A stretch of DNA of 64,000 nucleotides from contig NZ_JARVHQ010000001.1 in assembly GCF_040459645.1 (NCBI RefSeq), positions 1,860,001 through 1,924,000 on the forward strand. The letters run 5' to 3'. Shown here in pieces: positions 1-7,923 of the stretch. Every line of letters starts with the position of its first letter. The stretch's first letter is position 1. A program made the position numbers and the translations under genes. This DNA comes from Bacillus cereus group sp. RP43. Lineage in GTDB: Bacteria > Bacillota > Bacilli > Bacillales > Bacillaceae_G. Under the pieces are notes generated by a model that saw only the letters and a list, made by a program, of their open reading frames with translations, was not told the DNA's origin and did not search any database.

Positions 1-110
1 AACTATTTCGAATGTGAATATTTCCAAGCTTGTCCGTATAAGCTAAAATAAGGTATATAGTATTTTGATGATTATGTTATAAGAAGATAAACACGTTAGG
101 GTGATATAAA

Positions 111-686
111 ATGTGGCGGAAGCTTACGATTATTGTAGTGTTACTTTGTTTAGCGGGATATGCGGCTTATGATCAGTTTGGTAAAAAGGATCAAGTAGTA
201 CAAGAAAAGCCGGCAAAGAGCGAAATTGCTATGAAAGAGATTATCGCAAGAAACGGTATTGAAATAGGAAAGAATGCACCAGATTTTGAATTAACTAAGT
301 TAGATGGAACGAATGTAAAGTTATCAGATTTAAAAGGAAAGAAAGTGATTTTAAACTTTTGGGCAACGTGGTGTGGACCTTGTCAACAAGAAATGCCTGA
401 TATGGAGTCCTTTTATAAGGAGCATAAGGAAAATGTAGAAATTTTAGCAATAAATTATACTCCTTCAGAAAAAGGTGGGGGAGAAGAAAAGGTAAGCAAC
501 TTTGCGAAGGAAAAAGGAATTACTTTTCCTATTTTGTTGGACAAGAACATTGATGTAACAACAGCGTATAAAGTAATTACGATTCCAACCTCGTATTTTA
601 TAGATACAAAAGGTGTCATTCAAGATAAGTTTATTGGACCAATGACACAAAAAGAGATGGAAAAACGGATAGCGAAATTGAAATAA
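111..686 (+). CDS. Membrane-anchored thiol-disulfide oxidoreductase (ResA/TlpA family, YneN-like)
   Basis: A 191-aa thioredoxin-fold protein with an uncleaved N-terminal membrane anchor (about residues 5-21), so the catalytic domain should face outside the cytoplasmic membrane. The redox motif WCGPC is visible, with cysteines at residues 88 and 91, and a cis-proline-type motif (IPTSYFID) follows about 70 residues later, as in ResA/TlpA proteins that reduce disulfides in exported apocytochromes or spore-envelope proteins. The substrate cannot be told from sequence. B. subtilis yneN is a similar protein in the same neighbourhood (yneN...yneP-yneR-plsY), which supports orthology. It has its own downstream terminator and looks monocistronic. 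Confidence 0.88.
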   Translation: MWRKLTIIVVLLCLAGYAAYDQFGKKDQVVQEKPAKSEIAMKEIIARNGIEIGKNAPDFELTKLDGTNVKLSDLKGKKVILNFWATWCGPCQQEMPDMESFYKEHKENVEILAINYTPSEKGGGEEKVSNFAKEKGITFPILLDKNIDVTTAYKVITIPTSYFIDTKGVIQDKFIGPMTQKEMEKRIAKLK

Positions 687-692
687 TAAGTA

Positions 693-733
693 AGAAGGCA
701 GAGATGGATATTGACCATTTCTGTCTTTTCTTT
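693..733 (+). terminator. Terminator after the thiol-disulfide oxidoreductase gene
   Basis: A near-perfect stem (AAGGCAGAGATGG pairing with CCATTTCTGTCTT) with a 7-nt loop, followed by a T-rich tract. Confidence 0.7.
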
Positions 734-804
734 TTCATGGAGTGATGACTTCGTGATATGATAAAGAAAAATAACCGTTAATGATAGATGAAGGAGTGTA
801 TGGA

Positions 805-1752
805 GTGGGGAATATATCCTTACCGTTAGATTATGTTGTAATTGATTTTGAAACAACAGGATTTAACCCTTATAATGATAAAATTATTCAAGTCGCAGCA
901 GTGAAATATCGTAATCATGAACTAGTAGATCAGTTTGTTTCCTATGTGAATCCGGAGCGTCCAATTCCGGACCGAATAACGAGTTTAACAGGTATTACAA
1001 ATTATCGTGTTTCAGATGCACCGACGATTGAAGAAGTATTACCTTTATTTTTAGCATTTTTACATACAAATGTAATTGTCGCCCATAATGCTTCTTTTGA
1101 TATGCGTTTTTTGAAAAGTAATGTAAATATGCTTGGGCTACCAGAGCCTAAAAATAAAGTGATTGACACTGTGTTTTTAGCAAAAAAATATATGAAGCAC
1201 GCGCCTAATCATAAACTTGAAACGTTAAAGCGAATGCTTGGAATTCGTTTAAGTTCTCATAATGCATTTGATGATTGTATTACGTGTGCGGCAGTTTATC
1301 AAAGATGTGCATCTATTGAAGAAGAAGGAAAAAGAAAAGTGCAGAAAGAAGTGCTTGATGAAGCGGTAGCATACGAAGCAGTAAAAGAACTTCTTATGCG
1401 AAATAAACGTGATATCGAATGGATTCGCTGTATGAATGTCGGGAGCTATTTAGATATAAAGGCTTTTTACCCAATTATTAGGATGAAGGTAAACGGGCGA
1501 AAGAAATATGTGTTAACAGAAAAAATGGAAGACGATGTAAGAGGGATTTGTACGAGCTTAACATGTGAGGCAGCATTGAAAAGTGAGATTGGCAACACGA
1601 GAATCATGATTGACAGTGTAGAGGACATTTTGAAGCTAGAGAGCTACATTTTAGAAGAATACGATTCTGTATTGCGAGCACTGCATGAATATAGAGTGAA
1701 TGAAGAAGATGCTGATGAAGAAATTAAAAAATATTTAAATATAATGATGTGA
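805..1752 (+). CDS. 3'-5' exonuclease, DnaQ-like (DNA polymerase III epsilon family)
   Basis: DEDDh-family exonuclease. In the first 170 residues the metal-binding motifs are visible: DFETTGF (Asp14, Glu16), VAHNASFDMRFL, and HNAFDDC carrying the final His and Asp. The C-terminal ~140 residues are not recognised and may bind nucleic acid or a partner. The frame is open from an ATG at 781, but that codon has no Shine-Dalgarno; the GTG at 805 is preceded by GAAGGAG at 790-796 with 8-nt spacing and gives a 315-aa protein, so I use it. Likely role: proofreading or repair-type 3'-end trimming in the cytoplasm. Monocistronic, ending in a strong terminator. Confidence 0.85.
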   Translation: MGNISLPLDYVVIDFETTGFNPYNDKIIQVAAVKYRNHELVDQFVSYVNPERPIPDRITSLTGITNYRVSDAPTIEEVLPLFLAFLHTNVIVAHNASFDMRFLKSNVNMLGLPEPKNKVIDTVFLAKKYMKHAPNHKLETLKRMLGIRLSSHNAFDDCITCAAVYQRCASIEEEGKRKVQKEVLDEAVAYEAVKELLMRNKRDIEWIRCMNVGSYLDIKAFYPIIRMKVNGRKKYVLTEKMEDDVRGICTSLTCEAALKSEIGNTRIMIDSVEDILKLESYILEEYDSVLRALHEYRVNEEDADEEIKKYLNIMM

Positions 1753-1790
1753 AAAAATCCCATGCGTAATATTTACGCGTGGGATTTTTT
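1752..1790 (+). terminator. Terminator after the exonuclease gene
   Basis: An 18-nt arm (AAAAAATCCCATGCGTAA) pairs almost perfectly across a 3-nt loop with the following TTACGCGTGGGATTTTTT. The A/T symmetry would let it work on both strands. Confidence 0.8.
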
Positions 1791-1884
1791 GTTAAAACAT
1801 AAAATTTTCTTGCAAATCTGATTAAAGAGTTTTTCATTTGCTCATACTATGTAATAAGAAAACGTAGAAGAAAGGGTGAGCAGC

Positions 1885-2028
1885 ATGAGAAGAAGTCGCC
1901 GTAGATCGTTTGAAGAACTTGTAAATGAAAATAAACAACAATTATTAAGTGATCGTGATGCAATGGATCGAATTGAAGAACGTATTGAAAAACGTTATGA
2001 AATGAAACTTTTTAAGCAGGCTGAATAA
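1885..2028 (+). CDS. FbpB-like small basic protein
   Basis: A 47-aa protein starting MRRSRRRSFEELV and continuing as a charged helix with RIEERIEKRYEMK. The Arg-rich start followed by SFEELVxxNKxxLLxD matches the FbpB family of small basic proteins, which in B. subtilis are Fur-regulated and act with the small RNA FsrA in iron sparing. I see no clear Fur box (TGATAAT-N-ATTATCA type) upstream here, so iron control is not supported by this sequence. The start has a good ribosome-binding site (AAAGGGTGAG) about 5 nt upstream. It is followed by a perfect hairpin overlapping the sspN ribosome-binding site. Confidence 0.7.
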   Translation: MRRSRRRSFEELVNENKQQLLSDRDAMDRIEERIEKRYEMKLFKQAE

Positions 2029-2030
2029 TT

Positions 2031-2059
2031 CTTAACACTAGTACGATACTAGTGTTAAG
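2031..2059 (+). promoter_or_regulatory. Perfect 13-bp hairpin overlapping the sspN ribosome-binding site
   Basis: CTTAACACTAGTA and TACTAGTGTTAAG form a perfect inverted repeat around a 3-nt loop. The right arm ends inside the sspN Shine-Dalgarno (AAGGAGG, 2057-2063), hiding its first three bases. There is no T-run, so it is not a standard terminator. A possible SigG-type promoter, GAATA (2023-2027) and GATACTA (2045-2051) at 17-nt spacing, would start transcription inside the right arm and so leave the hairpin out of the message. Confidence 0.55.
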
Positions 2060-2071
2060 GAGGCGATAGTA

Positions 2072-2206
2072 ATGGGTAATCCGAAAAAGAATTCAAAAGA
2101 CTTTGCACCAAATCAAATTGGAACACAATCGAAAAAAGCTGGTGGCAATAAAGGAAAGCAAATGCAAGACCAAACTGGTAAGCAACCGATTGTTGATAAC
2201 GGTTAA
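2072..2206 (+). CDS. sspN: Small acid-soluble spore protein N (SspN)
   Basis: A 44-aa, Lys/Gln/Asn-rich protein starting [19 protein letters not shown] and ending in GKQPIVDNG. This matches SspN, a minor small acid-soluble protein made in the forespore and held in the spore core. In B. subtilis sspN lies in an operon with tlp, and here tlp also follows directly, though with a terminator between them. The ribosome-binding site AAGGAGG lies 8 nt before the ATG and partly within the upstream hairpin. The length fits the family (about 44-48 aa). No function beyond spore-core packaging can be inferred. Confidence 0.85.
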   Translation: MGNPKKNSKDFAPNQIGTQSKKAGGNKGKQMQDQTGKQPIVDNG

Positions 2207-2209
2207 AGA

Positions 2210-2238
2210 AAAGGAGAATATTGCATTCTCCTTTTTTT
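2210..2238 (+). terminator. Terminator after sspN
   Basis: A perfect 10-bp stem (AAAGGAGAAT / ATTCTCCTTT) with a 5-nt loop and a run of seven T. Confidence 0.75.
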
Positions 2239-2302
2239 GTATAAATTTGAAGGAACATAGGTAATTTAAGATGGTATGTATAAATAATTAGGAGGGAAGT
2301 AC

Positions 2303-2500
2303 ATGCCGAATCCAGATAATCGAAATGACAACGCTGAAAAATTACAAGAAATGGTACAAAATACGATTGATAATTTTAATGAAGCAAAAGAAACAGCGGA
2401 ACTTTCTAATGAAAAAGATCGTGCTGCCATTGAAGCGAAAAATCAAAGACGTTTAGAAAGTATTGATTCATTAAAAAGTGAAATAAAAGATGAATCTTAA
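2303..2500 (+). CDS. tlp: Small acid-soluble spore protein Tlp (thioredoxin-like)
   Basis: A 65-aa acidic, Asn-rich helical protein. The start [15 protein letters not shown] and the motif NFNEAKE are typical of Tlp, a spore-core protein of Bacillus found next to sspN. Despite its name it has no CxxC. The ribosome-binding site GGAGGGAAG lies just upstream of the ATG. It converges with sleL, with which it shares a terminator that begins 10 nt after its stop codon. Confidence 0.88.
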   Translation: MPNPDNRNDNAEKLQEMVQNTIDNFNEAKETAELSNEKDRAAIEAKNQRRLESIDSLKSEIKDES

Positions 2501-2510
2501 CAGAGTGTAC

Positions 2511-2542
2511 AAAAAAGGGCTGACTTTCGTCAGCCCTTTTTT
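2511..2542. terminator. Bidirectional terminator between tlp and sleL
   Basis: A perfect stem AAAAAAGGGCTGA / TCAGCCCTTTTTT with a 6-nt loop. The sleL stop codon (TCA on the plus strand at 2530-2532) and its last four codons lie inside the right arm, so the terminator for tlp is built into sleL coding sequence. Confidence 0.8.
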
Positions 2543-3822
2543 GTAATTGTAAAATTTTCAACGAGTAAACGCCAATTTTGTGGAAATGGTAGACCAATCT
2601 TCCAATAGCTAATGCCGCCTATACCTTGTTCTTTCATTAAATTAAATTTACTTTGAACGGACCGTGAATCTTCAAACCAAACTTCGTGTTGTACGCCGTT
2701 TTCGTCAAAGTAATTGAAATGAGGAGCTTGAGCCGTGAAATCATAGCGGATAGGAACATTGTATTTACGAGCTAGTGCAACAGCTGCAACAGAGCTGATT
2801 GCTTTTGCAGGTGGATTTCCTTGTTTGAACGGAAGTTTCCAATCGAAACCATATAAATTTTGCCCCATCATAATTTTTTGTGGTGGCATTTGAGATTTTG
2901 CATATTGAAGTACTTCTTTCACAGGCCCGATAGGAGAAATCGCCATCGGTGGTCCACCTTGCCAACCCCAGTCGTATGTCATAATGACGACGAAGTCAAC
3001 AATTTGTCCTTGTGCTTTATAATCGTGAGCCTCAAAAAATTTCCCTTTTTGATTGGAACTTGTTTTCGGTACAAGCGTTGTACTTAATGTGTACCCGCTA
3101 GGTAAGCGTGTTTTCACATTTCGTAAAAAACGATTATACGCTTCGCGATCTTCAGGTGCCACACTCTCGAAATCGAAATGAATGTCTCTCATACCATATT
3201 TTTCAGCTGTTTGCAAAATGTTAGTAATGAACTTGTTTTGAATTGTTGCATCGCGTAAAATAACCGAAGTCAGATCGGCACTGAAATTTCCATTTTCGAT
3301 ATTTGTAATAACGAGCATAGGGATGGTTTTACCTTGCGTTGCAATATTAGCGATTTTCGCTGTTTCTGTTGGTTCTTTTAAAGTGCCGTCTCTTTTTGCT
3401 TCAAAGCTGAAGTAGGCTAAATATGTTAAAAATGGATTAATAGCACGTGTAGCATTTACTAAACTTTCTTTTATCGGTATTGTTGAAGGTTGTAAATAAG
3501 CGATGGATTCTACTGCTCGTTTTGTACCTTTTGGTATATATAATTGTTGTCCGACATGGAGAATAGATTTTAATGAAAGGTTATTAACTTTAGCTAAACT
3601 AGCGAGAGGAACGTTATACGTTTGAGAAATTCGATAAAGGCTGTCACCAGGCTGTACATAATAGTTATTGCCTTTCGTATTAACGATAAGTGCCTGACCA
3701 ACAACGAGTGTTTCAGCTGGATTTAGTCCATTGTCTTTTACAATTTCTCCAGGTGTAGATCCGTACTTTGATGCTAAACCATAAACACTATCACCGCTAC
3801 GAACAGTTACAATTTGGATCAT
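2530..3822 (-). CDS. sleL: Spore cortex-fragment hydrolase SleL (LysM-LysM-GH18)
   Basis: A 430-aa protein with two N-terminal LysM domains (about residues 3-48 and 54-98) and a glycoside hydrolase family 18 domain (about 105-430). The GH18 catalytic signature is visible as DIHFDFE, with the acid/base Glu at residue 219 and Asp at 217. The length and layout match SleL/YaaH of the B. cereus group, an N-acetylglucosaminidase that cuts cortex fragments during germination. It has no signal peptide, as expected of a mother-cell product deposited on the spore. The ribosome-binding site on the minus strand is GAAAGGGGC. It is transcribed convergently to tlp, suggesting a small spore-gene cluster. 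Confidence 0.93.
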   Translation of the reverse strand: MIQIVTVRSGDSVYGLASKYGSTPGEIVKDNGLNPAETLVVGQALIVNTKGNNYYVQPGDSLYRISQTYNVPLASLAKVNNLSLKSILHVGQQLYIPKGTKRAVESIAYLQPSTIPIKESLVNATRAINPFLTYLAYFSFEAKRDGTLKEPTETAKIANIATQGKTIPMLVITNIENGNFSADLTSVILRDATIQNKFITNILQTAEKYGMRDIHFDFESVAPEDREAYNRFLRNVKTRLPSGYTLSTTLVPKTSSNQKGKFFEAHDYKAQGQIVDFVVIMTYDWGWQGGPPMAISPIGPVKEVLQYAKSQMPPQKIMMGQNLYGFDWKLPFKQGNPPAKAISSVAAVALARKYNVPIRYDFTAQAPHFNYFDENGVQHEVWFEDSRSVQSKFNLMKEQGIGGISYWKIGLPFPQNWRLLVENFTITKKG

Positions 3823-3931
3823 GTGCTTGCCCCTTTCGGTAAAAGATTCACTGTTTTTATTTTATTTTTGATTCCACTGTATTATGATTAAATGTATGCA
3901 AGGTAGCAGAAGTGAAAGAAGGCGAATAGAA

Positions 3932-4351
3932 ATGTTTGTAGCAGAATATGAAGTTGAAATCCGCTATGCGGAAACAGACCAGATGGGTGTTGTTTACCAT
4001 TCAAACTATTTAGTGTGGCTGGAACTTGGGCGCACTAAACTTATACAAGAATTAGGATTTTCATATGTTGAAATGGAGAAAGAGGGAATTATTTCTCCTG
4101 TATTAGACTTGCAAATTTCATATCGTAAAGCGATGCGTTACGGAGAAAAAGCAATTGTGAAAACGTGGATTGATACTGTGAGCCCGCTTCGTGTTGTATA
4201 TGGTTATGAAATATATAACGGTGATGGTGAGCTTTGCATTACTGCAAGTACAACGAATATTTGTGCGAAAAAAGAAGGGTTCCGCCCTGTATCATTTAAA
4301 AAATTATATCCTGAGTGGTATGCGAAATATGAGGAAATTAAAAAGAAATAA
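3932..4351 (+). CDS. yneP: Acyl-CoA thioesterase of the YbgC/FadM hot-dog family (YneP)
   Basis: A 139-aa hot-dog-fold thioesterase. The family motif YAETDQMGVVYHSNYLVW carries the catalytic-type Asp16 and His23. It probably hydrolyses acyl-CoA thioesters; the substrate is unknown. The frame is open from 3884, but the residues before Met17 (GSRSERRR) do not look like family sequence, and the ATG at 3932 gives the usual length, so I start there. The ribosome-binding site is weak. In B. subtilis yneP lies next to yneR and plsY, as here. It converges with yneR, sharing a terminator. Confidence 0.88.
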   Translation: MFVAEYEVEIRYAETDQMGVVYHSNYLVWLELGRTKLIQELGFSYVEMEKEGIISPVLDLQISYRKAMRYGEKAIVKTWIDTVSPLRVVYGYEIYNGDGELCITASTTNICAKKEGFRPVSFKKLYPEWYAKYEEIKKK

Positions 4352-4380
4352 AAAAGCGTGGCAGAAGCCACGCTTTTTTT
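4350..4380. terminator. Bidirectional terminator between yneP and yneR
   Basis: A perfect stem AAAAAGCGTGGC / GCCACGCTTTTT with loop AGAA and T/A tails on both sides. Confidence 0.85.
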
Positions 4381-4669
4381 ATTTTTCATAATTAAATTGA
4401 GGGAAATCATCACCGTCGTTAAGTGTAACAGATAAATTATGTCCATCGAAGAACCACTCATCATCGCCTTCAATAAAGAAGTTAATACCTTCTTCTTGAG
4501 TTTGAACAGCAGGATGTGCAGGGTCATCTTTACGAATACCTAAAGAAAGTCCTTTTTGCACAGTACTGCAACCGCCGTATTGTACGAAAAGGCGTAGTGT
4601 TTCACCCGATTGTAAGTTTAATTCGTTTTTATACCATTGTGCTGCTTCTTTTGTTACGGAAAGATTCAT
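4379..4669 (-). CDS. yneR: HesB/IscA-like protein YneR
   Basis: A 96-aa member of the HesB/IscA-like fold (MNLSVTKEAAQWYKNEL...). A-type iron-sulfur carriers use three conserved cysteines; here only one Cys is visible (QYGGCSTVQKG), so a classical Fe-S carrier role is unlikely. The function is unknown. The frame extends five codons upstream to a TTG, but the perfect ribosome-binding site GGAGGAA lies inside those codons, 6 nt before the ATG at 4669, so I use that start. It lies downstream of plsY on the same strand, in the Bacillus order yneP-yneR-plsY. Confidence 0.82.
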   Translation of the reverse strand: MNLSVTKEAAQWYKNELNLQSGETLRLFVQYGGCSTVQKGLSLGIRKDDPAHPAVQTQEEGINFFIEGDDEWFFDGHNLSVTLNDGDDFPQFNYEK

Positions 4670-4713
4670 GTATAGTTCCTCCAAATTATGTTGCTTTTTC
4701 TTAAGTATAAAAA

Positions 4714-4764
4714 ATAACGCAAAAAGACGCTATTAATATGCTTCACGTTTTCTTTTTGCGTTAT
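4714..4764 (-). terminator. Long inverted repeat between plsY and yneR
   Basis: Perfect 14-bp arms ATAACGCAAAAAGA / TCTTTTTGCGTTAT separated by 23 nt. It lies just after the plsY stop codon and ahead of yneR on the same strand. It has the position of a plsY terminator, but the loop is long and no clean T-run follows in the minus direction, so it could instead be a processing or regulatory hairpin in the yneR leader. Confidence 0.4.
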
Positions 4765-4777
4765 GTGGGTTACGATC

Positions 4778-5374
4778 TTATTTTTGCTTTTTTGAAAAGT
4801 TTGCTTTTGGTTCAGTTTTATTTATAATTCGTCCAATATTTGCACGGTGTTTATAAATAACCATACCAGCTAATAAACACATCGCAATAATGAAGATTTT
4901 ATCCCCGCTAACAATTGATGCAATAACAGCAACGACAGCTGTTACCATAGAAGAAAGTGATACGTATCTTGTTGTAAATAAAAGGGTGAAAAATACAACA
5001 GCTAATATTGCAAATACAACTGGTGAGTAGCATAATAGCACGCCAGCAGAAGTTGCAACTGCTTTCCCTCCGCGGAATTTTGCGAAGATTGGATAGACAT
5101 GTCCAAGAACAGCGGCTAATCCAAACCATAGTGGGTGCGTATCTAATCCGAAAATAATCGGTAGAGCTGTTGCTAATGTGCCTTTTAAAATGTCAGCAAT
5201 TGTAACGATAAAACCTGCTTTTTTCCCTAATGTACGGAATGTATTTGTTCCGCCTAGATTACCGCTTCCATGCTCACGAATGTCGATTCCATAACCGATT
5301 TTTCCAACGACTAATGCAAATGGAATCGAACCGAGTAGATAGGCAACGATAAATAAAAGATATGTAATAACCAT
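4778..5374 (-). CDS. plsY: Glycerol-3-phosphate acyltransferase PlsY
   Basis: A 198-aa polytopic membrane protein. The family motifs are clear: [10 protein letters not shown] near the N terminus, [17 protein letters not shown] (the phosphate-binding loop of PlsY), and [12 protein letters not shown]. It transfers the acyl group from acyl-phosphate to glycerol-3-phosphate, the first step of phospholipid synthesis, with PlsX. The frame is open further upstream (to 5488), but the ATG at 5374 has the ribosome-binding site AAGGAGACTG and matches the family start [16 protein letters not shown]. In B. subtilis this gene (yneS) is followed divergently by yneT-parE-parC; here nrdDG and htrA lie between. 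Confidence 0.94.
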   Translation of the reverse strand: MVITYLLFIVAYLLGSIPFALVVGKIGYGIDIREHGSGNLGGTNTFRTLGKKAGFIVTIADILKGTLATALPIIFGLDTHPLWFGLAAVLGHVYPIFAKFRGGKAVATSAGVLLCYSPVVFAILAVVFFTLLFTTRYVSLSSMVTAVVAVIASIVSGDKIFIIAMCLLAGMVIYKHRANIGRIINKTEPKANFSKKQK

Positions 5375-5515
5375 GAGTTCAGTCTCCTTTATACAAATGT
5401 GTTGATAAAGGGTAAAAAGAGTTTTTCCCGTATATTGTACCATACATTTGTAAAGAGCACATTTCTTTTTTATAAATGAAAAAGTCATTAATTTTTAAAA
5501 AAACTTTCACAGGAA

Positions 5516-5531
5516 TGTTACATTTTTCACA
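5516..5531 (+). promoter_or_regulatory. Candidate Fnr box of the nrdDG promoter
   Basis: TGTTA-N6-TCACA, one mismatch from the Fnr consensus TGTGA-N6-TCACA. Its centre (5523.5) lies about 42 bp before the start expected from the -10 box TATGAT at 5554-5559, the position of a class II activator site. There is no good -35 hexamer, as expected for an activator-dependent promoter. Confidence 0.6.
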
Positions 5532-5540
5532 AAAACACTA

Positions 5541-5588
5541 GAACTATATGTTGTATGATTTTAATCAAAAGACAACAACATGTTGGTG
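5541..5588 (+). promoter_or_regulatory. Candidate paired NrdR boxes and -10 region of nrdDG
   Basis: GAACTATATGTTGTAT (5541-5556) agrees at 12 of 16 positions with the NrdR-box consensus ACACTATATATTGTGT and overlaps the -10 box TATGAT. A weaker palindromic site centred on CAACATGTTG (5576-5585) lies exactly 32 bp further on, centre to centre; NrdR boxes are known to come in pairs about 31-32 bp apart. The second box is a poor match, so the pair is tentative. Confidence 0.35.
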
Positions 5589-5599
5589 GAGGGTTATGA

Positions 5600-7456
5600 A
5601 TGTTGAAACAAAATGTACGTGGAGAAGAATTAATGAAAGTATTTGAGACAATTATCCACGGTAATGAACAAGATTTAATGCAGGAAAATGCAAATGTAGA
5701 TGGTCGATCTCCAATGGGAGTAATGGGAACGTTCGCATCTGAGAGCGCAAAGTATTATGCAGTAGAAAAATTATTATCAGATCAAGTGAAAAAAGCGATA
5801 GATCAAAATATATTATATCCACATGATTTAGATTTTTATGCAACAGGAACGACGACTTGCTCGCAAATTCCGTTAGCGCAAATGCTAGCTAATGGTTTTC
5901 ATACTGGACATGGACATATGAGACAACCGCAAGACATTAAAAGTGCGTTGGCGCTTTCTTCAATTATTTTTCAGGCGAATCAAAATATGCAGCACGGTGG
6001 TCAATCGTTTGCACTCTTTGATATTGATTTAGCGCCGTATGTGAGAAAAACAGTAGAGAGACATAAAAAACGACTACAGTCATATCCGCTTACGAAAGAA
6101 CAAATAGAGGAATTTGCATGGAAAGAGACAGAAAATGATACGTATCAGGCGTGTGAGGCTTTCGTTCATAATTCAAATAGTATGCATAGTAGGGGCGGGG
6201 GACAAGTACCGTTTATTTCTATTAACTATGGAACAGACACATCGAAAGAGGGAAGGCTTTTAATTAAGGAACTTTTAAAAGCGACGCAAGCTGGACTTGG
6301 TAAAGGGGAAACACCGATTTTTCCTATTCAAATTTTCAAAATGAAAAAAGGCGTGAACTTTGAAGAGTGTGATCCGAACTATGATTTATTTGAATTAGCG
6401 TTAGAAACGACCGCTGAGCGATTATTCCCTAACTTTTCGTTTTTAGATGCTCCGTTTAATGCTGTGCATTATGATGGTCGACCTGAAAGTGAAGTATGTT
6501 ATATGGGGTGTCGTACTCGTGTTATGTCTAATATACATGGAGAAGAAACAGCAATTGGAAGAGGGAATTTATCGTTTACTTCTATTAATTTAGTGAAATT
6601 AGCGCTAATTAGTGGTTCAAAAGAAGCGTTTTTTGAAGCGCTAAGTTATTACTTAGATTTAGGCGTTAAGCAATTATTAGAGAGATTTGCTTATCAATGT
6701 ACAAAGAGAGCAAGAGATTTTCAGTTCTTATATTCACAAGGTGTATGGCGTGGTGGAGAGTCGTTACAACCTGAAGATGCTGTGGCACCGATTTTAAAAC
6801 AAGGGACGTTAAGTCTTGGTTTTATCGGTCTTGCAGAATGTTTAGTAGCGTTAACTGGAAAACATCATGGAGAAAATGAAGAATCGTGGAAGCTTGGATA
6901 TGAAATTATTTCCTTTATGAGAGAGAGAATGGATAAGGCGATGGAAGAACATCAACTCAATTTCTCTGTAATTGCAACGCCAGCAGAAGGGTTATCAGGA
7001 AAGTTTGTGAAAAAAGATAGAGAAGAATTTGGTGTAATTAGCGGTGTGACAAATCATAATTATTATACAAATTCGTTCCATGTACCGGTGTATTACAATA
7101 TTCAAGCGATAGATAAAATTCGATTAGAAGGACCGTTCCACGCTCTTTGTAATGGCGGACATATTACGTACATTGAACTAGATGGTGCAGCTGTGCATAA
7201 TCAAAAAGCGTTAAAGCAAATTGTACAAGCGATGGCGCAGTACGGAGTAGGGTACGGTTCAATTAACCATCCTGTCGATCGTTGTAAGTGCTGTAGTTAT
7301 CATGGCATTATCGGGAATGAATGTCCGAGCTGCGGAAATGAAGATGAGAATGAAATAGAAAGAATTCGCCGCATAACAGGATATCTTGTAGGAGATATGT
7401 CAAAATGGAATAGCGCGAAACGTAGTGAAGAGATGGATCGGGTGAAGCATAAATGA
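5600..7456 (+). CDS. nrdD: Anaerobic ribonucleoside-triphosphate reductase, class III (NrdD)
   Basis: A 618-aa glycyl-radical enzyme that reduces ribonucleotides to deoxyribonucleotides without oxygen. The C terminus shows the glycyl-radical site RRITGYL (Gly594) preceded by the zinc finger CKCCSYHGIIGNECPSC. The motif EVCYMGCRTR in the middle carries conserved active-site cysteines. The N terminus starts almost directly with the catalytic part, so the ~90-residue ATP-cone seen in E. coli-type NrdD is missing. The ATG at 5600 follows GGTGGAGGG; a second good start is the ATG at 5633 (after GTGGAGAAG), which would shorten it by 11 residues. It overlaps nrdG by 4 bp (ATGA), so the two are translationally coupled. 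Confidence 0.93.
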   Translation: MLKQNVRGEELMKVFETIIHGNEQDLMQENANVDGRSPMGVMGTFASESAKYYAVEKLLSDQVKKAIDQNILYPHDLDFYATGTTTCSQIPLAQMLANGFHTGHGHMRQPQDIKSALALSSIIFQANQNMQHGGQSFALFDIDLAPYVRKTVERHKKRLQSYPLTKEQIEEFAWKETENDTYQACEAFVHNSNSMHSRGGGQVPFISINYGTDTSKEGRLLIKELLKATQAGLGKGETPIFPIQIFKMKKGVNFEECDPNYDLFELALETTAERLFPNFSFLDAPFNAVHYDGRPESEVCYMGCRTRVMSNIHGEETAIGRGNLSFTSINLVKLALISGSKEAFFEALSYYLDLGVKQLLERFAYQCTKRARDFQFLYSQGVWRGGESLQPEDAVAPILKQGTLSLGFIGLAECLVALTGKHHGENEESWKLGYEIISFMRERMDKAMEEHQLNFSVIATPAEGLSGKFVKKDREEFGVISGVTNHNYYTNSFHVPVYYNIQAIDKIRLEGPFHALCNGGHITYIELDGAAVHNQKALKQIVQAMAQYGVGYGSINHPVDRCKCCSYHGIIGNECPSCGNEDENEIERIRRITGYLVGDMSKWNSAKRSEEMDRVKHK

Positions 7457-7905
7457 AAGTTATGAATATCATTCATGATAGTGTAGTAGATGGAGAAGGG
7501 TTGCGGACAGTCGTGTTTTTTGCGGGCTGTCCGCATCGTTGTATCGGTTGCCATAATCCGAAATCATGGAATGTTTGCAATGGGACTGAAATGACGGTAG
7601 AAGAAATTGTGAAAGAGATTGAAAAAAATTCATTAACTGATGTAACATTTTCAGGTGGAGATCCATTTTTTCAAGCTACTGAAGTGAAAAAAGTAGCAAA
7701 AGCAGTGAAGGATTTGAAAAAAAATCTATGGATTTATACAGGTTACACGTTAGAAGAGATACAGAGTGCTCAAAATAATGATATGATAGAATTGTTACAT
7801 TATGGGGATGTTTTGGTCGATGGAAGATTTGAACTTGATAAAAAAGATTTAACACTTCCATTTCGCGGAAGCTCCAATCAACGTATTATTCGATTGAAAG
7901 AGTAA
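7453..7905 (+). CDS. nrdG: Anaerobic ribonucleotide reductase activase (NrdG, radical SAM)
   Basis: A 150-aa radical-SAM enzyme that installs the glycyl radical on NrdD. The [4Fe-4S]-binding CxxxCxxC motif is seen at Cys26, Cys30 and Cys33 (GCPHRCIGC), and the SAM-contact motif SGGDPFF follows. The length is typical of NrdG. The start codon overlaps the nrdD stop codon, so both come from the Fnr-box promoter upstream of nrdD. Only 18 nt separate it from the response-regulator gene, which could therefore be on the same transcript; no terminator is visible between them. Confidence 0.94.
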   Translation: MKVMNIIHDSVVDGEGLRTVVFFAGCPHRCIGCHNPKSWNVCNGTEMTVEEIVKEIEKNSLTDVTFSGGDPFFQATEVKKVAKAVKDLKKNLWIYTGYTLEEIQSAQNNDMIELLHYGDVLVDGRFELDKKDLTLPFRGSSNQRIIRLKE

Positions 7906-7923
7906 AAAGGCGGGATAGGTTAT

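Noticed and set aside
1800..1884. Fur box upstream of the FbpB-like gene
   Set aside because: Expected from the family, but no 7-1-7 Fur-like palindrome could be found there.
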